NCBI RefSeq assembly: GCF_900156415.1
Contig: NZ_FTNM01000001.1
Span: forward strand, 806,001 to 870,000
Length of the DNA stretch: 64,000 bases
Source: Pontibacter lucknowensis
GTDB taxonomy: Bacteria; Bacteroidota; Bacteroidia; Cytophagales; Hymenobacteraceae
Direction: 5' to 3'
How positions within the stretch are numbered: the first letter of the stretch is position 1; the number at the start of each line of letters is the position of its first letter. Below are positions 41,442 through 50,404 of the stretch, one piece after another. The translations under genes were made by a program, and so were the position numbers. The notes below the pieces were generated by a model. The model was not told the DNA's origin. It searched no databases and saw only the letters and a list, made by a program, of their open reading frames with translations.

Positions 41442-42119
41442 ATGCATCTCGAAATCAGGCAGACCAAAGACGGCTCCAACACCTTGTACGTGCCCGAACT
41501 GAACGAGCACTACCACTCGGTGCATGGTGCTTTGCAGGAGTCGCAGCATGTCTTCATTAAGCACGGCCTGGAGCATGTGCTCAATCTCCGCAAAGACATC
41601 AAGATTCTGGAGGTAGGTTTTGGCACCGGCCTCAACGCCATCCTCACTTACCCTTTCGCGCTGGCTCAGAAGGCTTTCATCCAATACGATACACTGGAGA
41701 AGTTTCCGCTGGAAATGAAGGTGGTAGAGCAACTGCAGTTTGATAAAGTAATTCTGAACCCCGAGCTGCACGATGCATTTCTGGAACTTCACAAAGCTCC
41801 CTGGAACGAGCCGGTTGACGTAATTCCATACTTTACGCTGCAGAAGATCCACGAAACGCTGGAGGAGTTTGTGCCACCGCGTGCTTATTACGACCTGATC
41901 TATTTCGACGCCTTCGCTCCCGAGAAGCAGCCTGAGCTCTGGTCTGATAAGATGTTTGATAAGTTATTCCAGGCTACCCGCCCTGGTGGTGTGTTGGTTA
42001 CTTACTGCGCAAAGGGCTCCTTTAAGCGAAGCCTGAAAGCAGCTGGTTACGAAGTAGAGGCACTCCCAGGCCCTCCGGGCAAGCGTGAAATGACACGCGG
42101 CTTCAAACCGGTGGAGTAA
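41442..42119 (+). CDS. mnmD: tRNA 5-(aminomethyl)-2-thiouridine-34 methyltransferase (MnmD)
   Basis: 225 residues: the methyltransferase domain that in E. coli is fused in MnmC but in Bacteroidota stands alone. It methylates the wobble uridine of tRNA after MnmE/G. Motif I is KILEVGFGTGLNAIL, motif IV YDLIYFDAFAPEKQPELW (the DUF752 signature DAFAP), and the end PGPPGKREMTRGFKP is strongly conserved. Followed 52 bases later by the glutathione peroxidase gene on the same strand. Confidence 0.95.
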   Translation: MHLEIRQTKDGSNTLYVPELNEHYHSVHGALQESQHVFIKHGLEHVLNLRKDIKILEVGFGTGLNAILTYPFALAQKAFIQYDTLEKFPLEMKVVEQLQFDKVILNPELHDAFLELHKAPWNEPVDVIPYFTLQKIHETLEEFVPPRAYYDLIYFDAFAPEKQPELWSDKMFDKLFQATRPGGVLVTYCAKGSFKRSLKAAGYEVEALPGPPGKREMTRGFKPVE

Positions 42120-42171
42120 AACCTTTTCGCTTATTTTCGGTTGAGGTATAGCAAATACTTAAAACGAAGTA

Positions 42172-42714
42172 ATGATGAGCATGTCAAATCAAAATAGCCC
42201 CTTCTATAACCTGTCAGCGACCTCTTTGCAGGGCAAAGAGGTCAATATGGAGAACTTCAAAGGCAAAGTCGTGCTGGTGGTGAACACTGCCAGTAACTGC
42301 GGTTTTACGCCACAGTACGAAGGTCTGGAGGAGCTCTATAGAAAGTACAAGGACGATGGCCTGGTGGTGCTGGGCTTCCCCTGCAATCAGTTCGGAAATC
42401 AGGAGCCGGGAGGAAAAGAAGAGATTGAACAGGGTTGCCTGGTGAACTACGGCGTGAGCTTCCCCATGATGGAGAAAGTGGATGTGAACGGTCGTAATGC
42501 CCATCCGGTATTCCAATACCTGAAGTCAGAGCTTGGAGGACTGTTGGGCAGCCGTGTGAAATGGAACTTCACTAAATTCCTGATTGATGCCAACGGAAAT
42601 CCGGTGAAACGCTATGCTCCGATCACCAAACCCGAGAAGATAACACCGGATATAGAGCGCTTGCTTCATAAAACAGAAGTAACACCTGACAAGCCAGCGC
42701 AAGCTAACAAATAG
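42172..42714 (+). CDS. Glutathione peroxidase-family (thiol) peroxidase
   Basis: 180 residues. The peroxidatic residue is Cys43 in NTASNCGFTPQY (Cys, not selenocysteine), with the Gln and Trp of the tetrad in FPCNQFGNQEPG and VKWNFTKFL. The resolving Cys is probably the one in EQGCLVNYGV. Bacterial members usually use thioredoxin; with bacillithiol likely made in this organism, the reductant is uncertain. No signal peptide. Two starts (ATGATG) are possible. Confidence 0.95.
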   Translation: MMSMSNQNSPFYNLSATSLQGKEVNMENFKGKVVLVVNTASNCGFTPQYEGLEELYRKYKDDGLVVLGFPCNQFGNQEPGGKEEIEQGCLVNYGVSFPMMEKVDVNGRNAHPVFQYLKSELGGLLGSRVKWNFTKFLIDANGNPVKRYAPITKPEKITPDIERLLHKTEVTPDKPAQANK

Positions 42715-42985
42715 TATATCAAGGGGTTACAGACCATCCTAAATGTGAAACTTAAATGCCTCCACAGGTATAGAATCCCATTTACTTCAACTTTGATTTA
42801 TCACAAGTGCCTTCTTATTAAGAAATTACAGCAAAGTTTTATCTTAATAAAGTATAATTCAAGCACTTGCATAAACCATTCAGCATTTTTTTTAATTGTT
42901 ATACTTCAAAAATTGTTTTATTTCTGGAATTAAGTCTTATTTTGCATTGTCTTAGAGCAATGAAAGCAAATCAACAGGAAGCAAA

Positions 42986-43291
42986 ATGAAGAAATTATTA
43001 CAGAAAGTGGTGAAGCCTTTCCAGGCGAAGTACGAAGTGGTTTGTACGACTTACCAGGTTATACCTGGCCTGCCAGTGAACAAGAACGAATCCAGACACC
43101 AGTTTGAACGCGGCGCAGTAGTAGAAGCCCGTGATTTTTACACAAAAGTGGTGAGCTCAGACATGACCCGCACCATGGCACCTGTTGAAGTGCAGCTGCG
43201 CAAAATCTACCTTGGTGGCAAGACAATTGAACAGGCTGAATTCGGTCCTGTAGCTCAGCTTCGCCAGGTGGTAAATGGCAAGAAGAAATAA
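42986..43291 (+). CDS. Small basic protein, 101 aa, unknown family
   Basis: Basic, soluble, no signal peptide: starts KKLLQKVVKPFQAKYEVVCT, then YQVIPGLPVNKNESRHQFERGA, VVEARDFYTKVVSSDMTR, LRKIYLGGKTIEQAEFGPVAQL and a KKK end. The 271-base AT-rich spacer before it holds no other gene. Strong terminator immediately after, so it is an independent expressed gene. No function can be given. Confidence 0.65.
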   Translation: MKKLLQKVVKPFQAKYEVVCTTYQVIPGLPVNKNESRHQFERGAVVEARDFYTKVVSSDMTRTMAPVEVQLRKIYLGGKTIEQAEFGPVAQLRQVVNGKKK

Positions 43292-43302
43292 GGCTCCAGA
43301 GA

Positions 43303-43356
43303 GCCGCAAACAAAAAGCCCCGCTACAGTGATGCAGCGGGGCTTTTTGTTTGCGGC
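43303..43356. terminator. Very long palindromic terminator
   Basis: A 22-base perfect stem starting GCCGCAAACAAAAAGCCCCG, with a 10-base loop, the GC core followed by TTTTTG; the strongest hairpin in the window, symmetrical for both strands. Confidence 0.9.
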
Positions 43357-43413
43357 TTATATAACGTTCTGATCTCAGTTGACACCAACCAAGCTCAGGC
43401 AGCACTGCGCATA

Positions 43414-44004
43414 CTAACTATGCAACGCTGATGCTTCCGGCCACACCCCGTCGGGCGTTATGGCAAAGTCAAGCGGTACATCATAGACATTTGAGTCGGC
43501 TATGCGCTCCACAGGCGGCTCCAGCGACAGCCCTACCTTCACAACATCTGGTCGGCAGTCAGCCAGAAAACGGTCATAAAAGCCTTTGCCATACCCTACC
43601 CGATGCCCTTGCTTATCGAAAGCCAGCAAAGGGATCAGCACCAGATCTACTTCGCGGGCGTGGACGATCTCGGCATCCTGCGGCTCAGGTATACCCCAGG
43701 CATTTTCTACGAGCACTGACTCTTCCGTTAGCTGATGGTGTGAAAGCGTATGCTGCCCGGCATCCGTTACGGGCACTACTACGCGCACCTCAGGGCACTC
43801 CAGCCGTAACCGCTCAATGATGGGCCATGTGTTCACCTCGTTGTTTTTGATAATCGGCAGAAACACGTGCACGGTCTGACCTGCCTGGAGAGGAAAGTGC
43901 TGGAAAAACAAGTCGGCTATACGCTGGCTCCGCACAGCCACCTCGTCGACGGACAGGGCACGGCGCCGTTGCAGCATGGTTTTTCGCAGCTCGGCTTTGT
44001 GCAT
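43414..44004 (-). CDS. 5-formyltetrahydrofolate cyclo-ligase
   Basis: 196 residues. Converts 5-formyl-THF to 5,10-methenyl-THF with ATP. Family landmarks are MLQRRRALS at the N-terminus, VHVFLPIIKNNEVNTWPII, and the signature LIPLLAFDKQGHRVGYGKGFYDRFL, followed by VGLSLEPPVERI. The ATG shares one base with the stop of bshC (TAATG), so the two are co-translated. Confidence 0.94.
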   Translation of the reverse strand: MHKAELRKTMLQRRRALSVDEVAVRSQRIADLFFQHFPLQAGQTVHVFLPIIKNNEVNTWPIIERLRLECPEVRVVVPVTDAGQHTLSHHQLTEESVLVENAWGIPEPQDAEIVHAREVDLVLIPLLAFDKQGHRVGYGKGFYDRFLADCRPDVVKVGLSLEPPVERIADSNVYDVPLDFAITPDGVWPEASALHS

Positions 44005-45566
44005 TACTCCTCCTCCAATATTGTGAACTTAAACTCCAGTGGGTCAAAAGCCTCTACCAGTGCAGGTATAAAGTTCGGGTGATTGGTCTGGTAAGAGAGC
44101 AGGTTGTCCTGACGCTCCTGCAGGCTGCCGTTCGGGAAGAGTTTGTCCTTCAGGTTTTCAAGTTGTTTGAAGGTCTGCTCGTGCTTGCTGTCGCGTGCTT
44201 TGGAAAGCTTTTTCTCGAGCATTTGCAATGAATTGTGCGCTTTCTGCTGTTCAGCCGCCACTGCCCTTACCAAGGTTGGGTCAATTCCTTCGGCCAGCGC
44301 TTCTACTTGTTTAAACGCTTTGGCTACAGCCTCACGCTGCGTTTCCAGGTTAATCTCCTCTTCGTGTAGCTGCGACGAGAGTTTCTTCTTCAGTTCCTGA
44401 TAATCCTGGAACAGGTCGATTGGTTCAAGACCCAGTTTGTGCATGCGGTTGGCGTTCGGCTTGCTGATGTACAGGGCCGAGTTTCGCAGCATGATGATCG
44501 GGAAGGTTACCTGGTGTGCTTCAAACACTTTACAAAGCTGAAACCAATACGCCACCTCTGCTCCACCGCCAATGTATGCCAGGTTGGGCAGCACCATTTC
44601 TTCGAAGAGCGGGCGAAGGATCACATTCGGGCTAAAACGTTCCGGGTGCTGCTGTGCCTCCTGCAGCATTTCTTGCTCTGTAAAGCTCAAGTCAGTGTTG
44701 AGTACCTTATACCTGTCGCCTTCCTGCACAATGCGTTCGCGCATGCCGTCCTGCAGGTAAAACAGGTTGATCTCACGTGAAAACACCTGCGGTTTGTAGC
44801 CTAGCTGCTCTAATTGCGAGTTTGTCGCTTCCACCAGCTTATTAGACAGCTGCTCGGTCACTTCCTTCTCCACTACAGGTATAAGCGCCTTCTTCAGCTC
44901 TTTGTGATCACCGTCGATGCTTACCAGACCATACTCGCCAAACAGGGCATGTGTGATGGCAAGGGTTGCGTCGGCCAGTGTCTTGCTGTTGCGGTAAGCG
45001 TCTTCAAATATCGGGAAAGCCTCCGGCAACTCTTCCAGTACCTTGTCGAGTCCGTTTGTTGCGAATCGGCCCACGGCACCGGTCTGTTCAGACTCCCAGG
45101 TATAGCGCTTACCAAACAGGTTGAAGTGGTTGATCTCCGCGAAGTCGTGGTCTTCAGTGGCCATCCAGTATACCGGCACGAAGTTGTAATCCGGGTAAGC
45201 TGCCTGTAACTGGCGACAGGTGTTGATGGCCGTCACGATCTTATACACAAAGTAAAGTGGCCCTGTGAAGATGTTGAGCTGGTGCCCTGTGGTGACGGTA
45301 TAGGTGTTGGGCTGCTGTAACAGCTCCAGGTTTTGCTGCACAACTGGGTGGATATCTGCTAAAGAAACATACTGCTCCTGTAGCGCCTGATATAAGGTGT
45401 GGCGTTGGGCTACCGAGAACTGCTTCTCCCTGATCTGTTCGCTAAAAGCCTCCAGCGTCGGGAAGCGGTGATAGAACGTCTTTAGCTTTTCGCTTTGTGA
45501 CAGGTAATCGGCTATCGTCTGGGAGAAAGCGCCAGTAGCGGCATAGTCTACTTTGGTGATTTTCAT
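44004..45566 (-). CDS. bshC: Bacillithiol biosynthesis cysteine-adding enzyme BshC
   Basis: 520 residues from the ATG at 45566 (MKITKVDYAATGAFSQTIADY); an ATG at 45581 is a possible longer start. Adds cysteine to GlcN-malate as the last step of bacillithiol synthesis. The Rossmann signature TVTTGHQLNIFTGPLYFVYK, the nucleotide-binding VPVYWMATEDHDFAEINHF and the coiled-coil region (residues about 380-450, KLSSQLHEEEINLETQREA) match the family. Suggests this organism uses bacillithiol as its main low-molecular thiol. Confidence 0.95.
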   Translation of the reverse strand: MKITKVDYAATGAFSQTIADYLSQSEKLKTFYHRFPTLEAFSEQIREKQFSVAQRHTLYQALQEQYVSLADIHPVVQQNLELLQQPNTYTVTTGHQLNIFTGPLYFVYKIVTAINTCRQLQAAYPDYNFVPVYWMATEDHDFAEINHFNLFGKRYTWESEQTGAVGRFATNGLDKVLEELPEAFPIFEDAYRNSKTLADATLAITHALFGEYGLVSIDGDHKELKKALIPVVEKEVTEQLSNKLVEATNSQLEQLGYKPQVFSREINLFYLQDGMRERIVQEGDRYKVLNTDLSFTEQEMLQEAQQHPERFSPNVILRPLFEEMVLPNLAYIGGGAEVAYWFQLCKVFEAHQVTFPIIMLRNSALYISKPNANRMHKLGLEPIDLFQDYQELKKKLSSQLHEEEINLETQREAVAKAFKQVEALAEGIDPTLVRAVAAEQQKAHNSLQMLEKKLSKARDSKHEQTFKQLENLKDKLFPNGSLQERQDNLLSYQTNHPNFIPALVEAFDPLEFKFTILEEE

Positions 45567-45832
45567 ATCAGTTACTTCCATCTGCTCTGTTTTGTGGCTT
45601 TATGCTGTGTGGCTATACCTGGAGGGTATAACAAACACGTTCACCTATGTTGCGCCACAAAGTACGTGTTTTTTATTTTCGATCTATAGCTGATACGATA
45701 GAAAACAGGTATAGGCGGGCGGAATCTGAATTTAGGCACTCACCGCTCTCGCTCCAAAAGCTTTCATAGCAAGGGCTTTAGTGGACAAACTAAAGGTATA
45801 AAGTCCGTATACTTAGCTAAAAATCAAACGAT

Positions 45833-46213
45833 ATGGGATTATTGAACGGATTAATGGGTCATGCATCAGCTGTGCCTGTCGAAAAACTCACAAAAGAATT
45901 TCAGCCCATCCTGCTCGATGATGAGCAGATTGAAAAGGCTTTCCGCCTGATTCGGGACATGCTGGTGTTCACGAACAAGCGACTGATCGTAGTGAATAAG
46001 CAGGGTATAACGGGTTCTAAAATTGAATACCAAAGTGTGCCTTATGCCAGCATCAAGATGTTCTCAAAAGAGAGCGCCGGCATGCTTGACTTCGATGCCG
46101 AATTGAAGATCTGGCTGACAGGTGAAGCGTCGCCCACTATCAAGCAGGAATTCCGCAAAGGCGATAATGTGAATGAGGCTTACAAAGTGCTAAGCAGGTA
46201 TGTGCTGAAATAA
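45833..46213 (+). CDS. Bacterial PH-domain protein (YvbH/bPH_1-like), 126 aa
   Basis: Single bacterial pleckstrin-homology domain, no signal peptide. Typical elements: LLDDEQIEKAFRLIRDMLVFTNKRLIVV (residues 29-55), ITGSKIEYQSVPYASIKMF, then AELKIWLTGEASPTIKQEF. These domains assemble into rings, and some occur in envelope-stress systems. Convergent with a hypothetical gene one base away. Exact role unknown. Confidence 0.88.
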   Translation: MGLLNGLMGHASAVPVEKLTKEFQPILLDDEQIEKAFRLIRDMLVFTNKRLIVVNKQGITGSKIEYQSVPYASIKMFSKESAGMLDFDAELKIWLTGEASPTIKQEFRKGDNVNEAYKVLSRYVLK

Positions 46214-46214
46214 A

Positions 46215-46610
46215 CTAGAGTGAATTGAGCCAGCCCTCAGCATTTTCGGCTGTTTCAAATCCATTCGCAATTCCATCCCGCACCATCTGGATGGCCCTGT
46301 CAGTGGAGAGCCGACTGAAGTAGTCTTGCGAATAAACAGCGGCATGGTATTGCAAACCAGCCTGCTCGGCACGTGGGTGCCAGTCATACGCCAGCCAATC
46401 TGTTAAATCCACCCATAGTCCTTGCACGTCGTAGTGGTTGTCGAGCAGTTTGTGGCAGCGCTCTTTTTGCAGGAAAAACAGAATCTGCTCATATCCCTGT
46501 TTGATGACCTCGCTGGTAAAGGCGCCATGCCAGGTAGCTGCAATGTAATCTTCCACCGCATTATACTCGAGTGTAAGGGAATCAGTAGTGAGTAATTTGA
46601 TGTGCCGCAT
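46215..46610 (-). CDS. SpoIIAA/STAS-like hypothetical protein, 131 aa
   Basis: From the ATG at 46610 (MRHIKLLTTDSLTLEYNAV); the frame runs upstream to 46685 but that stretch is basic and unlike a normal start. Mixed alpha/beta content: ATWHGAFTSEVIKQGYEQIL, CHKLLDNHYDVQGLWVDLTDWLAYDW, GLQYHAAVYSQDYFSRLSTD, NGFETAENAEGWL. The final FETAENAEGWL block and general order resemble Bacteroidota STAS-like signalling proteins. No function assigned. Confidence 0.65.
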   Translation of the reverse strand: MRHIKLLTTDSLTLEYNAVEDYIAATWHGAFTSEVIKQGYEQILFFLQKERCHKLLDNHYDVQGLWVDLTDWLAYDWHPRAEQAGLQYHAAVYSQDYFSRLSTDRAIQMVRDGIANGFETAENAEGWLNSL

Positions 46611-46701
46611 ATAGGTGGGAAAAGATTTGCAGCGTCTAAAACTGCTCCTTGAACTATATTTAGGTTTCTGAATACCATAATACATAATTCCGGGCTATAA
46701 A

Positions 46702-46749
46702 CAAAAAAGGAAATTCCCTGTTGGCCGTAGCTCACAGGGAATTTCCTTT
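46702..46749 (-). terminator. Terminator between rimO and the STAS-like gene
   Basis: A 16-base perfect stem AAAGGAAATTCCCTGT / ACAGGGAATTTCCTTT with a 12-base loop; on the minus strand followed by TTTTGTTT. Confidence 0.85.
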
Positions 46750-46801
46750 GATGATGGTTATTCGCAGCCTCGGGTTTTTAACGCCCGACCTTTCACTTTC
46801 T

Positions 46802-48115
46802 TTAAAGCACCACCTCTCCGTATAGATCGAAGTCAGAGGCATCCGTGATTTTCACATTGGCGAAGTCTCCCAGACGCACATACTGGCTATCGGCTAGCAC
46901 AAGCACTTCGTTGTCTACCTCCGGTGAGTCATACTGCGTACGGCCCACGAAGTAGCCGCTTTCTTTGCGGTCGAACAGTACTTTGTAGGTCTTGCCAACC
47001 TTCTCTTCGTTCAGTTCTACTGATATACCTTGCTGTAGCTCCATGATGGCGTCGGCACGCCCCTGTTTCACCTCGTCCGGCACATTATCCTCTAAGGTAT
47101 GGGAATGGGTGTTTTCTTCGTGTGAGTAGGTAAAGATGCCCAGACGCTCAAAACGGGTTTCTTCTACCCAGTCGTAAAGCTCTTGAAAATCCTGGTCCGT
47201 TTCGCCCGGGTGGCCTGCTATCAGTGTCGTACGCAAAGCAATGTCTGGTACACGCTGACGAATCTGGTCAACCAGCTCAATAGTGCGACGCTTGCTGATA
47301 CCGCGGCGCATGGTCTTGAGCATGTTGTCGGAGATATGCTGCAGCGGCATGTCCAGGTACTTGCAGATATTCTCGCGCTCGTTCATCACGTCGAACACCT
47401 CCATCGGGAACTGCGACGGATAAGCGTACTGCATCCGGATCCAATCTATACCTTCCACATCCGACAGGTTGCGAAGCAGGTCGGCCAGCTTGCGCTCGCC
47501 ATAGTGCTGCAAGCCATAGTAAGTCAGGTCCTGTGCAATCAGCACCAACTCTTTTGTGCCCATGCTAGCCAGTCGCTTCGCCTCTTTTACAAGGTCTTCG
47601 ATCGGACGGTCTACGTGCTTGCCGCGCATCAAAGGGATCGCACAGAAAGAGCAAGGGCGGTTGCAGCCCTCGGCTATCTTAAAGTAAGCAAAGTGCGAAG
47701 GCGTCGTGATGAGTCGTTCGCCGATGAGCTCGTGCTTGTAGTCAGCCTCCAGTTTTTTGAGAAGCTGCGGCATTTCAAGCGTACCGAAGTAAGCGTCCAC
47801 CTGCGGAATCTCTGCTTCCAGCGAGTCCTTGTAGCGCTGCGACAGACAGCCTGTTACGTACAGCTTGTCGATCTGTCCCATCTCTTTGGCCTCGGCGTAG
47901 CGCAGTATGGTATCGATGGACTCCTGCTTGGCGTTGTCGATAAAGCCGCAGGTATTCACGATGATGATATTTGAATCGTCCTTCTCAGACTCGTGCGATA
48001 CGTCAAACTCGTTTGCCCGCAACTGCCCCATCAGCACTTCCGAATCCACCAGGTTTTTAGAACAACCCAGTGTGATCACGTTTACCTTATCTTTCTTTAA
48101 ACTTCTTACTTTCAC
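46802..48115 (-). CDS. rimO: Ribosomal protein S12 methylthiotransferase RimO
   Basis: 437 residues. A radical SAM methylthiotransferase that modifies Asp88 of ribosomal protein S12. N-terminal UPF0004 domain with cluster Cys in ITLGCSKNLVDSE, NTCGFIDNA and TGCLSQRY. Radical SAM motif GCNRPCSFCAIPLMRG. C-terminal TRAM domain near KTYKVLFDRKESGYFVGRTQYDSPEVDNEV. The motif set with LGCSKNLVDSE is RimO, not MiaB. It lies with ftsY, DUF4295 and L33 in a Bacteroidota-conserved ribosome/translation neighbourhood. Confidence 0.96.
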   Translation of the reverse strand: MKVRSLKKDKVNVITLGCSKNLVDSEVLMGQLRANEFDVSHESEKDDSNIIIVNTCGFIDNAKQESIDTILRYAEAKEMGQIDKLYVTGCLSQRYKDSLEAEIPQVDAYFGTLEMPQLLKKLEADYKHELIGERLITTPSHFAYFKIAEGCNRPCSFCAIPLMRGKHVDRPIEDLVKEAKRLASMGTKELVLIAQDLTYYGLQHYGERKLADLLRNLSDVEGIDWIRMQYAYPSQFPMEVFDVMNERENICKYLDMPLQHISDNMLKTMRRGISKRRTIELVDQIRQRVPDIALRTTLIAGHPGETDQDFQELYDWVEETRFERLGIFTYSHEENTHSHTLEDNVPDEVKQGRADAIMELQQGISVELNEEKVGKTYKVLFDRKESGYFVGRTQYDSPEVDNEVLVLADSQYVRLGDFANVKITDASDFDLYGEVVL

Positions 48116-48319
48116 TTATCTATGTATTAGCGCGATAATTCCCAATTACTCAAAACCATTGCGGCTGCGCATTAGTTCGATTGGGCAAATGAACTGCAAA
48201 AGTACAACATGTTTGGGTAATAAAAGAACGGCCCACCTGTACAGCGGGCTGATTTGTTATTTTCAGGAAACAAGAGGCTTTCGGATTATGATGAAAGCAG
48301 CCGAATTACTCTCGGGAGC

Positions 48320-48835
48320 CTAATAAAATGCGTCGTAATTCACTAAAAACTCTACTTCCGTCACTTCACCTTCTTTCACCTCCACCGGAAAGATGTTCAT
48401 ATCGCCGTCAAGCAGGTTGGCAAATAGTCCGTCTGTCTCTTTTGTGAACAGGCTATACCTGCCAGGCTCCAGACTAATGGCAAAGTTGCCATTTGCGTCT
48501 GTCTTCACCTGCTTAATTAAATTGGTCTTAATCGCGGTGTGGAATACACCGTCCTTGGATGTGGTTTGAGAACTGTTGGTCAGTTCGTAAATGTATACGG
48601 TGCGCTCCACGCCTTTTCTTCCACTGGATGGTGGTGCATCCGGGGAGGGCATTTGGTTGCCTGCCTCCCATAGAATCTGCCCCCGTATACCTTGCTTGAT
48701 CTGCATCTGCTGGCCTGTTTGCGTTTTCAACTCCTGCTGCGTGTCCTGCGCTTCTCCCTCCTGCCCCGATGTACCTTGGGTACCGTTACACGTGGTCAGC
48801 AACAGCGACAGCCCTATCAGCAGCAATTTCCCCAT
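48320..48835 (-). CDS. Lipoprotein with a carboxypeptidase-regulatory/SpaA-like domain
   Basis: 171 residues. Lipoprotein signal with lipobox LLTTC (Cys16), a Gln/Glu/Thr-rich linker (residues about 18-50), then a beta-sandwich domain with IRGQILWEAGNQMPSPD, RTVYIYELTNSSQ, VKTDANGNFAISLEPGRYSLF and PVEVKEGEVTEVEFLVNY, which is the typical cna-B/regulatory-like order. Between rimO and ftsY on the same strand. Surface or periplasmic; function unknown. Confidence 0.75.
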   Translation of the reverse strand: MGKLLLIGLSLLLTTCNGTQGTSGQEGEAQDTQQELKTQTGQQMQIKQGIRGQILWEAGNQMPSPDAPPSSGRKGVERTVYIYELTNSSQTTSKDGVFHTAIKTNLIKQVKTDANGNFAISLEPGRYSLFTKETDGLFANLLDGDMNIFPVEVKEGEVTEVEFLVNYDAFY

Positions 48836-48853
48836 ACAGGCAACAGCTAATTT

Positions 48854-49813
48854 CTATTTGCGGGAGAAAAACGACTCCACGAACTGGTTCTTGTCGAACA
48901 GTTGCAGATCTTCTATCTTCTCTCCTACCCCGATGTATTTCACCGGAATCTTGAACTCGTCAGAAATACCGATCACCACACCGCCTTTGGCCGTTCCGTC
49001 CAGCTTGGTAATGGCCAGTGCGGTCACGTCAGTGGCTTTGGTGAACTCACGCGCTTGCAGCAGGGCGTTCTGCCCCGTGCTACCGTCGAGTACCAGCAGT
49101 ACCTCATGCGGCGTGTCGGCTGTGATCTTCTGCATTACGCGTTTGATCTTCGACAGTTCGTTCATCAGGCCCACTTTGTTGTGCAGTCGGCCGGCCGTGT
49201 CGATGATCACGACGTCAGCACCCGTATCCACACCTTTCTTTACGGCATCATAGGCCACAGAGGCTGGGTCGGTGTTCATGCCATGCGAAATAACCGGCAC
49301 CCCCACACGCTCACCCCAGATGATCAGCTGATCTACGGCGGCGGCACGGAAGGTATCGGCGGCACCGAGTACGACTTTCTTGCCTGCTTTGTGAAACTGG
49401 GAGGCCAGTTTGCCGATGGTGGTGGTTTTACCCACACCATTTACACCTACCACCATGATTACGTAAGGCTTGATGCCTGCCGGCAAGTCGAAGTTAGCGC
49501 CGTCACCGGCACGGTTCTCCTCAAGCAATGCGGCAATCTCCTCACGCAGGATCTTGTCGAGCTCGCTGGTGCTCACGTACTTGTCGCGGGCCACACGCTT
49601 CTCGATGCGGTCGATGATCTTCACCGTTGTCTCTACCCCTACGTCCGCATGTACCAGAATTTCCTCCAGCTCGTCGAGCACTTCCACGTCTACCGTGGAT
49701 TTGCCCACAACTGCTTTGCTCAATTGCCCGAAAAAGCTGGTTTTGGTTTTCTCTAGACCTTTGTCGAGCGATTCTTTCTTCTGCTCTTTGCTGAAAAAGT
49801 CAAAAATTCCCAT
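48854..49813 (-). CDS. ftsY: Signal recognition particle receptor FtsY
   Basis: 319 residues, short form without the acidic A domain (starts MGIFDFFSKEQKKESL). SRP GTPase that docks the SRP-ribosome complex to the membrane. Motifs: G1 VGVNGVGKTTTIGKLA, ADTFRAAAVDQL, G3 VIIDTAGRLHNK, G4 TKLDGTAKGG, and the C-terminal GVGEKIEDLQLFDKNQFV. Separated from DUF4295 by a terminator and followed by the lipoprotein gene. Confidence 0.97.
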   Translation of the reverse strand: MGIFDFFSKEQKKESLDKGLEKTKTSFFGQLSKAVVGKSTVDVEVLDELEEILVHADVGVETTVKIIDRIEKRVARDKYVSTSELDKILREEIAALLEENRAGDGANFDLPAGIKPYVIMVVGVNGVGKTTTIGKLASQFHKAGKKVVLGAADTFRAAAVDQLIIWGERVGVPVISHGMNTDPASVAYDAVKKGVDTGADVVIIDTAGRLHNKVGLMNELSKIKRVMQKITADTPHEVLLVLDGSTGQNALLQAREFTKATDVTALAITKLDGTAKGGVVIGISDEFKIPVKYIGVGEKIEDLQLFDKNQFVESFFSRK

Positions 49814-49864
49814 TTGCGTGTTTTGTAGGGTGAGACGATCTCGGTGTGATACGGTAATATACTA

Positions 49865-49890
49865 AAAAAGTCCCGGTAAAGGGACTTTTT
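49865..49890 (-). terminator. Terminator of the rpmG-DUF4295 transcript
   Basis: Stem AAAAAGTCCC / GGGACTTTTT with a 6-base loop, between DUF4295 and ftsY on the minus strand. Confidence 0.85.
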
Positions 49891-49927
49891 CATGTATTCT
49901 ATCTATGTATAAGTAGAGTAGGCTTAA

Positions 49928-50080
49928 TTACTTCTTAAGGAACTCCTGTACTTTGTCAACAGGCACCATCTCTTCTTTAAAGCTGTAAGCACCAGTTTTT
50001 GGAGACTTAACGGCTTTGATCACTTTTGCCCAATCTTTACCTGTAGCGGTCTTTAGGGTTGCAACTACCTTCTTAGCCAT
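49928..50080 (-). CDS. DUF4295 protein, 50 aa
   Basis: Frame from the ATG at 50080: starts MAKKVVATLKTATGKDWAKV, continues IKAVKSPKTGAYSFKEEMV, and ends DKVQEFLKK. Small, basic and strongly conserved in Bacteroidota next to rpmG and ftsY; a ribosome-associated role is suspected from position and basic character, but unproven. Two bases separate it from rpmG. Confidence 0.88.
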   Translation of the reverse strand: MAKKVVATLKTATGKDWAKVIKAVKSPKTGAYSFKEEMVPVDKVQEFLKK

Positions 50081-50082
50081 GG

Positions 50083-50271
50083 TTATTTAATTTCTTTATG
50101 TACAGTTACTTTTTTCAACACAGGATTATACTTCTTAAGCTCTAAACGCTCAGCAGTATTCTTTCTGTTTTTGGTAGTGATGTACCTTGAAGTTCCAGGC
50201 ATGCCAGTCGCTTTATGCTCTGTGCACTCCATAATTACCTGGATTCTATTACCTTTTGCTTTTTTAGCCAT
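50083..50271 (-). CDS. rpmG: 50S ribosomal protein L33
   Basis: 62 residues: [20 protein letters not shown] and [20 protein letters not shown] are family hallmarks. It lacks the paired CxxC zinc motifs (only one Cys), so it is the zinc-free form. It leads the rpmG-DUF4295 transcript. L28 lies beyond an intervening peptidase gene. Confidence 0.97.
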   Translation of the reverse strand: MAKKAKGNRIQVIMECTEHKATGMPGTSRYITTKNRKNTAERLELKKYNPVLKKVTVHKEIK

Positions 50272-50404
50272 CTCAACAGTAAATTTTTATTTAGGACTGC
50301 AAATATACAAGCTTAAATCTCTAATTACAAACAAAGTATAAATTTTTCTGCAGAAGCTTTTTAACTAAGCGCTCTGCTGCTTCTATACCTCTTCTAAAAT
50401 GCTT

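Noticed and set aside
42745-42933. 62-residue frame in the spacer before the 101-residue protein
   Set aside because: AT-rich, Ile/Lys/Phe composition typical of non-coding DNA; no conserved pattern.
48902-49756. 284-residue plus-strand frame
   Set aside because: Fully antisense to ftsY, which has complete GTPase motifs.
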